From an uncultured bacterium (GTDB lineage Bacteria; Verrucomicrobiota; Lentisphaeria; Victivallales; Victivallaceae): a stretch of 37,758 nt of DNA. Under the pieces are notes generated by a model. That model worked only from the letters and a program-made list of their open reading frames with translations, searched no databases and was not told the DNA's origin. The DNA lies in the NCBI GenBank assembly GCA_900551245.1, contig URVC01000043.1, positions 1-37,758 on the forward strand, in the 5' to 3' direction. Below, one piece after another: positions 31,305-37,758 of the stretch (the first letter of the stretch is position 1; each line of letters opens with the position of its first letter). Made by a program: the position numbers and the translations under genes.

Positions 31305-32779
31305 GAAATTTTTCCTTCCTTTATCCGGCAGACGCCTGCCGGAATGTGATATATTCTGTCTGCGATTTTCAACCGGAACGGCTCTGAAGTTTCCACGGCA
31401 ATGGTTCTCCGGTCAAACTCCAGCGAAGCGGTTACGCCGCCGAAACGAAGGTTGCGTATGCCGTGGCGGCAGGTGTGGTGCAGCCGCCAGTGAATCATCC
31501 GGGAAACGCCGTCCGCCTGAATTCCGAGAACATTTTCAATGGTCAGATTGATCGGCCCCAGAGCCGACCAGCCGCAGAAATCCGGTTTGCCGTGATCGGG
31601 CAGACAGTTGTATTTGCAGGTGGCGGGTTCCGCACGGGTCGGGGAATAAACCTCCCACACCGTATGCGGTGAAAATTCGAGCCACGTACGCAACTGATGC
31701 CGCACCAACTGTTCCGCCAGACGGTCCGCCAGAGCGGTAAATTGATACTGTTCCAGCGCTTTGACGGCCATGTAGGCGGTCGGCAGCCAGACGCCGCCGC
31801 GCCAGTAGCCGCCGGCCGGGTCGAAATGCGGCGAATTGCGCGCGACGGAGGGGAACGGCACCGGACCGCCCAGCTCCATCGCATTTTCCGCATGAGCGGC
31901 CATGCGTGCCGCCTGTTCCGGTGACGCAACGCCGGCGAGCAGCGGCCAGAATGAGGCCGGAGTCATGACCTTGACGCGGCGATGGGGAGCGGTCGCTTCG
32001 ATGTCATAATAGCAGCCGTCCTCTTCATCCCAGTAGTAGTGATTCAGCAATGCCGCAAGGGTGTCATACTCCTGGCGGAACGCCGTGTCGCCGGTCACTT
32101 CCCAGATGATTCGCGCGCTCAGCGCCTGCTGGGCGGCGGCGTCCAGAAAAAGGATCTTTCGATATGCGGGATCGTTGTCGATCACGGTACGGGGGAAATC
32201 TCCGCGCGGGGTGTTGTCCATGCCGCAGCGGCCGCCCGACCAGTGGTACCCGAATGGCGTTTTCTGCCATTGCACGGGGTAGAGGGAACTCATGTACGGA
32301 AAGCGGTCGCCATAGTGAAGGGATTCAAAGAAGCGGAACATCCTCTGCGGATAGCGGTGTTGAAAGAAAAGCTCCTTCAGGTGTTCGCGATCTCCGGTGA
32401 TGCGATAATTTTCCCACTCCGCCCAGGCGAACAGGGGCGGGTTGTCGGGAATGTGGATTTTGAGCGGCGTCTCCACGCCGTCGAGCATCGGCAGGTAGAA
32501 GTTCCGCAGACTTTCAACGCCGGGAAAAATCTCCGGTGCATACTTGCAGTAAAGCACCATGAAGCAGGTATCCCAGATCCAGATCCGGTCCTCGGCAAAC
32601 GCCTCGTCCATGTAGGGACTCTGAGGCGCTCCGGGACAGGAGGAGATGTGTTCCGCGGCGCATTTCCAGGCGAAGGCGGAAAGTTTTTCCAGTTCCGGTT
32701 CCGCTTCGAAAACAATCTGCGGAACGTTCACGGCAACATCCGGCTGCGCGGCAATATTCTCAACGATATACATTTCCAT
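31301..32779 (-). CDS. GH37/GH63-like (alpha/alpha)6-barrel glycoside hydrolase
   Basis: A 492-residue protein without a signal peptide. Motifs of the trehalase/glucosidase-I/mannosylglycerate-hydrolase superfamily appear in order: 'DRIWIWDTCFMV' (64-75), 'GGRCGMDNTPRG' (182-193, with proposed catalytic acid Asp188), 'GGYWRGGVWLPTAYMAVKAL', and 'TVWEVYSPTRAEP' in the place of the family's catalytic-base 'EnYnp' motif. A short beta domain ends the chain. Substrate cannot be assigned; related enzymes cleave alpha-glucosides or alpha-mannosides with inversion. It follows the GH13-like gene by 3 bp and overlaps the GH39-like gene by 4 bp. The Shine-Dalgarno is poor, so translation may depend on coupling. 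Confidence 0.78.
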   Translation of the reverse strand: MEMYIVENIAAQPDVAVNVPQIVFEAEPELEKLSAFAWKCAAEHISSCPGAPQSPYMDEAFAEDRIWIWDTCFMVLYCKYAPEIFPGVESLRNFYLPMLDGVETPLKIHIPDNPPLFAWAEWENYRITGDREHLKELFFQHRYPQRMFRFFESLHYGDRFPYMSSLYPVQWQKTPFGYHWSGGRCGMDNTPRGDFPRTVIDNDPAYRKILFLDAAAQQALSARIIWEVTGDTAFRQEYDTLAALLNHYYWDEEDGCYYDIEATAPHRRVKVMTPASFWPLLAGVASPEQAARMAAHAENAMELGGPVPFPSVARNSPHFDPAGGYWRGGVWLPTAYMAVKALEQYQFTALADRLAEQLVRHQLRTWLEFSPHTVWEVYSPTRAEPATCKYNCLPDHGKPDFCGWSALGPINLTIENVLGIQADGVSRMIHWRLHHTCRHGIRNLRFGGVTASLEFDRRTIAVETSEPFRLKIADRIYHIPAGVCRIKEGKIS

Positions 32780-32782
32780 AAC

Positions 32783-35700
32783 TTATTTATTCACTGGTTC
32801 CAGCTTGAAGCTGAGATGATGCCATTTCCCGTCGGAAAGAGTCGCGGCGGAAAGATCCTGGAAGTTCCAGATCCGGCTTTTTCGCACGGCAGTTCCGGCT
32901 TTGATTGTTCCGGCGAGGGGAGTCAGGCGGAACGGCGTCTTTTCAATTCCGGCTTTCCATCCGGCCGTCAGCAATTTCTCTCCGCGTTTTCCCGCCGACT
33001 GAAATCCGCAATCCACTTGGATTGCAGCCGACTTGCCAAAGGTGTAAAGGGTGTAGTAGCGTAAGTACGGTTCCTGCATTTTCTTTGCCGTATGAGTCAT
33101 GCTGGTGTCCTTTAGAACTCCATTGAACAGCATTTTCAGCGTAGAACCGTCCTGCCATATGCGCACGGCCGACTCGTAGTCATGTTCCTGTGCGTATGCT
33201 CCGTTCTGGGAAATCAGAGTTCCGCCGGAGAGTATTCTCTGCCCGCCGCTGGACCAACGAAGGATCGCTCCTCCTACCCGGGATATTTCCACCTCGTATC
33301 CCGGCGATTTCACCAGCCAGCCATAGCTGAGATTGCGAATGCCGATTTCTCCGAGCCGAACCAGCGGATTGTCGGCGGCTGAAACAAGCCGATCAGCTGC
33401 TGGAGTCAGTGTGATGGTAAATTTCTGCTGTGCCATGAATTTCCCGACCGGTTCCCCTGCTTGCGAATCCCGGTAGAAAAAAGCGGCACACCAGCGCGGT
33501 TTCCCGGCAATCCGGTCCAGCATCATGGCATTGACCGGTTGTCCCTTCCACGGGGTTTTCAGACCGACCAACACTCCGGAATCTGCAAAAGCACCAAGAT
33601 ATGGTCTGCGAAAATCAAGCGGTTGAAGTTCTGACTGCCAGACAATCGGCGTACCGTAGAAGCGGTAGGAGTGACGGTTGGAATTGCCCGGAGTCCCGCT
33701 GTCGAAACGGGTTCGGAACTCATCATCGAGAAGTCCCTCTGCCGTATTGACCTGATATTGCTTGACTCCACGCCGGGAAAATGCCAGCGCCAGATTCTCA
33801 GCATTTCCGCTGTCGTCGAGCAGAGCAGTTTCCAGCTCCACGTGGTCCGGATAGAATTTCCAAAGAAGGGAAACTCTGCTGCCGTCGGCGAGAGATACCG
33901 TGCCAGGCAGCTCCCAGCCGAATTCTGTTTTGCGTCCGGAGTTGCTCCAGCTGGCAACCGGCGGATTGTCGCTGCGGGACAAAAATGACTCAAGTCCCAG
34001 GAAACGCGAGTCTTCCAGCAACATATTTCCGGCATGGTCGGAAAACGCAGTCAGCATTCCGGTCTTCGAACTGAGCGACAAGGTGTACCTCCCGGTTGAG
34101 ACAATCGGGGATCCCCACTGATTTCGGGAGAATTTCACCGTCCCCGCAGGAGGAAGCTTCGACTTCCTCTCCGGAGCAGGCACGCAGAATGCCAGGGAAT
34201 CAGCTTCCGGACGCAGAGCCAGAATTTTGGCTTCATAAGGCGCCATCTGCAAATTCATAGTGCGTTTCACAGGAATCTTCTGGCCGGAAAATGCATCATG
34301 GAAGACCCCCTTCTTCTCATTCAGTTCCCGCGGCAGAGTGACTTTTACCCGGCGCGGGTCGGCGCTGAAATTGATAAGGCAGAGCGTTGAACGGTCTCCT
34401 AGCGTACGAACACAGCCGAAAACATCGCCGGGTGTCACCTGGTCATGCAGATACAACGTTCTGCCGCGCCGCAGTTCAATCAAACCTTTTCGGGCGGCTA
34501 TCAAACGACGCAGAAACACTCCGTTTCCTTCATCGAAATCTTGGAGCACCATGGGAATCCCGTCGAGAACAAAGTTAAGAGCAGTGGCTGCACGTGCCGC
34601 GTTGATTCCGACAATCTGCCGTGTCTGCATGTAATCATGGGTTTCGGTGAATCGAAGGCGTAGAGTATTTTCCGGCTCCACATATTCCTGTTGCTCCAGC
34701 CGGTGTGAAAGCGACTGAACCCAGTTGACTTTGCTGTCTTTTGCCAGAGAGTTGCACCAAGGAACACCTCGCAGAAAAAAATGACCAAGCTCTTTGTCAT
34801 AGACAATGTCATTAGTTGTCATATATGGCGCATACTGTACTTCCCCCAGTACAGCACCATCCGGCTTGACCGAACGGAGTCCTTCCCGGATGGCGCGCGA
34901 AATCTCCAATCCCCCCTGACGACGGGATAAACTCGCCCGCATATAGGGCAAAGGCGGCAATTTCCCTCCCCCTTTTTTCTGGGCATCACGCCACCATTGT
35001 TCCGGCACATTGGCAGGCACAAAAGTATCATCGCGAGTGCGCCAGTTCGGGTACGAACCATCGGCCAGATCAATACGCAGTGCATCCGCCTGGAATTCCG
35101 AACCGAAAAATGCTGCAACTTTTTTCAGATATTCCTGCCATTTAGGCGACATATAGTCAAATGCCATATAGCGGGGAACGGCGCCATCTTTGTTGACAAT
35201 CAGAGATTCCGGTGAGTTGCCGCGTACCATGCCGGAAACCGCATTGGTCCCATGCGGTACAATTCCCAGCATGATCTTCATCCCGGCATCATGGACAGCC
35301 TGTGCCAGGTGTTGATATTCCTGGAGTGTGCCATAGGCAGGGTTGAGCTTATAATAATCTCTTGGATGGTAATCCGAAAGCTCGACAATCGGCCGGAACC
35401 AGACGGTATTGAAACCGAGAGATTGAATGCGTGGCAGGATCTCTTTGCGCACAGCTTCAAAACCGCCGATATCACGTCCGCCACTGTAAGGCGAACCGCC
35501 GGGAGACAGATTGAAAATGATTGCATCATAGAGCCATTCCGGACGGTCTTTCGGAATGGTGATGCCGGTTTCTCTGTAAAGCTCATGAATCCCCTGTTTC
35601 ATTTGAGTGCGCAGTGACTTGCGGGCCGGTTTCAGATATGCCGGGCCGATGATCTGTTTTTCACCCGGATAGAGAAGACCGTATGATTTGAAATGATATT

Positions 35701-36295
35701 GTACTGCCGCATTTTTGCCCTCCCGCACGATCATCATAGAAGATTTGTCTTTCAATGGATCCCCGAACAGAATCGAACAGAATCCATTCTGTTCCAGCAG
35801 CAGGGGAAGTATAGAATAGCCTCCGCTCTCAAATGTGCCAGGCTTGAGTCCTGCAATTTTCTTCACCGTTACGTTGGCGGGATACCGGAGCATGCCAGGG
35901 AAGAAGTAGCGTCCGCTCACCGGTATCGGCAGGTTCAATTGCGGCCATGAGAAGAAAAAGTTGCTTGCCGCTCCAGGACGAAGTGTCAGTTCCAGAGTGC
36001 GTGTAAAGAGATCGGGATCACTTCCGGTGCCGAATGTCAGAATCTCTTCCACATCATATTTTCCGATCTCATATTTCAGGTGTAGAACCGCTTGGGAAGC
36101 GTCCCAGATGTGTTCTTTCAACACAACCGGATACCTCTGTTGAGGAATCTTGAGATATTTTTCCGGAGTGAGGGCGGAAATGTACCGATAGCTCTCCGGT
36201 ATGATTTTCGGTTTGCCAGTCGGCCACTCGGGGCCCCAGGTGAAAGGCGGCATATTGTCCGGATTGGCAGATATGATTTCTCCATCCCATTTCAA
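32783..36295 (-). CDS. Large multidomain GH13-like protein, probably 5'-truncated
   Basis: 1170 residues are open from a TTG at 36295; no ATG, ribosome site or signal peptide is found. Residues about 1-240 are beta-rich, 255-640 an alpha-amylase barrel with 'LGFNTVWFRPIVE', 'HPRDYYKLNPAYGT', nucleophile Asp409 in 'DALRIDLA', acid/base Glu485 in 'VLGEVQ' and third Asp554 in 'ETHD'. Region 'GMKIMLGIVPHGTN' has the usual strand-3 His but a diverged context. A GH13-type C-domain (about 640-700) is followed by roughly 470 residues of beta-rich modules without a clear family. The catalytic triad is intact. The beginning coincides with a sharp change in composition and with the broken end of a LicD gene, so the true N-terminus is probably missing. 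GC content is lower than in the envelope-transport genes. Confidence 0.72.
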   Translation of the reverse strand: MKWDGEIISANPDNMPPFTWGPEWPTGKPKIIPESYRYISALTPEKYLKIPQQRYPVVLKEHIWDASQAVLHLKYEIGKYDVEEILTFGTGSDPDLFTRTLELTLRPGAASNFFFSWPQLNLPIPVSGRYFFPGMLRYPANVTVKKIAGLKPGTFESGGYSILPLLLEQNGFCSILFGDPLKDKSSMMIVREGKNAAVQYHFKSYGLLYPGEKQIIGPAYLKPARKSLRTQMKQGIHELYRETGITIPKDRPEWLYDAIIFNLSPGGSPYSGGRDIGGFEAVRKEILPRIQSLGFNTVWFRPIVELSDYHPRDYYKLNPAYGTLQEYQHLAQAVHDAGMKIMLGIVPHGTNAVSGMVRGNSPESLIVNKDGAVPRYMAFDYMSPKWQEYLKKVAAFFGSEFQADALRIDLADGSYPNWRTRDDTFVPANVPEQWWRDAQKKGGGKLPPLPYMRASLSRRQGGLEISRAIREGLRSVKPDGAVLGEVQYAPYMTTNDIVYDKELGHFFLRGVPWCNSLAKDSKVNWVQSLSHRLEQQEYVEPENTLRLRFTETHDYMQTRQIVGINAARAATALNFVLDGIPMVLQDFDEGNGVFLRRLIAARKGLIELRRGRTLYLHDQVTPGDVFGCVRTLGDRSTLCLINFSADPRRVKVTLPRELNEKKGVFHDAFSGQKIPVKRTMNLQMAPYEAKILALRPEADSLAFCVPAPERKSKLPPAGTVKFSRNQWGSPIVSTGRYTLSLSSKTGMLTAFSDHAGNMLLEDSRFLGLESFLSRSDNPPVASWSNSGRKTEFGWELPGTVSLADGSRVSLLWKFYPDHVELETALLDDSGNAENLALAFSRRGVKQYQVNTAEGLLDDEFRTRFDSGTPGNSNRHSYRFYGTPIVWQSELQPLDFRRPYLGAFADSGVLVGLKTPWKGQPVNAMMLDRIAGKPRWCAAFFYRDSQAGEPVGKFMAQQKFTITLTPAADRLVSAADNPLVRLGEIGIRNLSYGWLVKSPGYEVEISRVGGAILRWSSGGQRILSGGTLISQNGAYAQEHDYESAVRIWQDGSTLKMLFNGVLKDTSMTHTAKKMQEPYLRYYTLYTFGKSAAIQVDCGFQSAGKRGEKLLTAGWKAGIEKTPFRLTPLAGTIKAGTAVRKSRIWNFQDLSAATLSDGKWHHLSFKLEPVNK

Positions 36296-36310
36296 CTCTT
36301 TTCAGAATCC
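36290..36310. other. Composition and gene-content junction
   Basis: To the left are GC-rich Lentisphaerota-like genes with Shine-Dalgarno sites; to the right are lower-GC Bacteroidales-like capsule genes with weak or no such sites. A LicD gene loses its 3' part and a GH13 gene its 5' part at this point, and the LicD stop lies inside the GH13 frame's first codons. No target-site duplication, inverted repeat or integrase is visible. Either a real recombination or a misassembly. Confidence 0.7.
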
Positions 36311-36642
36311 GTTTCCCGTATTTTAGCAAATGCCAGATAATAATTACGGTCCGTTTCGTGCGTCTGCAGCCTGTATTGTGCAGGTAATTCCTCTTTCAGG
36401 CACTTCAGTAACCGGACATAATCCTTCTTCATCAACGCAATATCAAGATCGTCATCCCACGGAATAAAACCTTCGTGCCGGACTGCCCCTAACAACGTTC
36501 CTCCCTCAATCCAATAGGGAATATCATGCCGTCTGCATATTTCATCCACAACCACCAACATATCCAGCATCCTCAACTGCAAGCGTCTTAACTCCGAACC
36601 TTCCGGATTATACTCTTCCCTCAAACTTTCCTGATTTTCCAT
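36292..36642 (-). pseudogene. LicD-family phosphotransferase, 3'-truncated
   Basis: Only 116 residues, where LicD proteins have about 250-300. The nucleotidyltransferase-fold core is present: 'IPYWIEGGTLLGAVRHEGFI' (41-60) and 'PWDDDLDIAL' (61-70) with the metal-binding Asp cluster, and it then follows the family as far as 'NYYLAFAKIRETDSE' before ending two residues later. LicD enzymes transfer phosphocholine or similar groups to surface glycans. The ATG lacks a Shine-Dalgarno, as is usual in Bacteroidota, and lies 2 bp after the flippase stop. The loss of the C-terminal half coincides with the junction to GC-rich DNA; it is not expected to be active. Confidence 0.8.
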
Positions 36643-36646
36643 AACA

Positions 36647-37758
36647 TCATTTGATCAAAGCCCGTAATTCCCTGTATACAGACAATTTCAGCACATAAAT
36701 ACTCCCTAAATAAAAAACAATTCCCACAGCAATCCCCGCAACCAGTTGTAACCATAACAGATCACAAAGGGAAGATGCCCCCACCACAACCCCGCCCATG
36801 GCAAAAGCCAGCAACCAATACGGAGCAATATCTCTGACCTGTTTTCCCAGACTCAAACCAATCAAAGACTTTGTATAATACGTATTCAGATACGTCGCAA
36901 TAAGCGAATACAACACACGCCCCCAACACATTCCCACCAATCCGAACGGAACAGAAGAAAATAATATCACCGTAGCTATAACTTTCTTCACCACTTCCAG
37001 CCGCAAAGCCAGATCAGAACGCCCTTTTACATAAAGCAGATTCAGATTTATAACGCTCAGATGGTCAAACATCCAGTCAAAACATAAAATCTGAAGCAAA
37101 ACGACAGCCCCCACCCACTTTTCGGTCAGCAACAATACAATCACAGGCTTTGCCAGGGCAGCCAATCCCATCATCAAAGGGAAAATAATAAAAGAAGCCA
37201 AACGGATATATTTCCGGTAAACATCCGCTAAACGGTCCGTATCATCCTGTATGCTACTCAATATAGGAAAAGTCACCCTCGAAATGACGGCATTCAGATT
37301 GGAAGACGGAAATATGGCAAACTGCTCCGCCCGTGTATAAAACCCCAGTTCTCTGGCCGAAAACTTTCTGCCGATAACCAAAACATACAAATTATAATAA
37401 ATCGTATGAATCAATCCGGAAACCAATAATTTGGACCCAAAAGCAAACAAACGCCTAAAAGAACTGACAGAAAATACCAACAAAGGCCGCCAACGTAAAA
37501 AATAATACAGCAGCAAAGTCAGGAATAGTGCATTCATTAATGTCTGCACCACCAGGGACCATACCCCCCAGCCCGTATAAGCCATCCAAATGCCCATCAC
37601 TCCCGAAACCACCGCTGCCGTGAAAGAAGCTTTTGCCTGTGTCTTAAAATCAATGGCAATGGTCAGTTTCGTCTTATGGACAGCCGACAAAGCCGAAATG
37701 ATCAGATTCAGTGCAATCACCCGTGTCACCGCCACCAAAGCCGGCATATGATAAAAAT
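36647..37758 (-). CDS. Wzx-type polysaccharide flippase, partial (5' end beyond window)
   Basis: At least 366 residues of a MATE-superfamily oligosaccharide flippase; the frame runs off the right edge and a complete protein would have about 480. Many TM helices are visible ('AAVVSGVMGIWMAY', 'LVVQTLMNALFLTLLLYYFL', 'IIFPLMMGLAALAKPVIVLL'), and 'IDFKTQAKAS', 'PSSNLNAVISRVTFPILSSIQDD' and 'LLYVKGRSDLALRLEVVKK' are characteristic of flippases from Bacteroides capsule loci. It moves lipid-linked repeat units across the inner membrane. Base composition differs clearly from 1-36290, pointing to a different source genome or to transfer. Confidence 0.9.
   Translation of the reverse strand, partial: FYHMPALVAVTRVIALNLIISALSAVHKTKLTIAIDFKTQAKASFTAAVVSGVMGIWMAYTGWGVWSLVVQTLMNALFLTLLLYYFLRWRPLLVFSVSSFRRLFAFGSKLLVSGLIHTIYYNLYVLVIGRKFSARELGFYTRAEQFAIFPSSNLNAVISRVTFPILSSIQDDTDRLADVYRKYIRLASFIIFPLMMGLAALAKPVIVLLLTEKWVGAVVLLQILCFDWMFDHLSVINLNLLYVKGRSDLALRLEVVKKVIATVILFSSVPFGLVGMCWGRVLYSLIATYLNTYYTKSLIGLSLGKQVRDIAPYWLLAFAMGGVVVGASSLCDLLWLQLVAGIAVGIVFYLGSIYVLKLSVYRELRALIK

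Noticed and set aside
36296..37758. Genomic island with attachment sites
   Set aside because: I looked for an integrase, tRNA, direct repeats or IS ends at the junction and found none.

Overview
The window looks like a piece of a Lentisphaerota genome (Victivallales/Victivallis-like). I infer this from GC-rich coding DNA, two GntR/LacI-hybrid regulators each beside a short pseudopilin-like protein with a C-terminal H-X9-DG motif, and a heavy load of glycoside hydrolases. No rRNA, tRNA, CRISPR array or transposase was seen. The taxonomic call is inference, since no search was possible.

66-10207 (minus strand) is an envelope-transport locus. Its first part, 10207-4881, encodes a short secretin, a MacA/HlyD-type adaptor with a very long coiled coil, a MacB/LolD-type ABC ATPase, a MacB-type permease and a small exported hydrophobic protein. 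The genes overlap by 4 bp or sit within 15 bp. The second part, 4775-66, appears to have its own promoter (4804-4832). It encodes a small membrane-anchored protein, two exported CsgG-like proteins, a COG3014-like lipoprotein and an LpoB-like lipoprotein. A secretin standing where TolC would be expected in a MacAB-type system is the strongest candidate for an undescribed machine here.

10556-11158 is a LOG-family gene. From 18291 down to 11162 runs a polysaccharide-utilisation operon: pseudopilin, two GH50-like enzymes, a short TIM-barrel-like protein and a GH28-like beta-helix enzyme. A regulator (18492-19697) is divergent from it. Both promoters lie in one intergenic region carrying three TACCAT elements.

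19702-23234 (minus strand) is a housekeeping operon: YwlE-like low-molecular-weight phosphatase, an RpiB-GlyA fusion protein and seryl-tRNA synthetase, closed by a strong terminator.

23757-27735 (plus strand) is a second regulator-pseudopilin-GH50 cassette. The converging minus-strand genes at 36295-27745 encode a large GH13-like protein, a GH37/63-like protein, a GH39-like protein and a GH36-like alpha-galactosidase. Together with the GH50 and GH28 genes they suggest breakdown of galactose-containing glycans.

36296-37758 is different. GC content is lower, Shine-Dalgarno sites are weak or absent, and it holds a truncated LicD gene and a partial flippase typical of Bacteroidales capsule loci. 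The LicD gene loses its 3' end at the same point where the GH13 gene lacks its 5' end. That point is therefore a recombination junction or, quite possibly, an assembly chimera.
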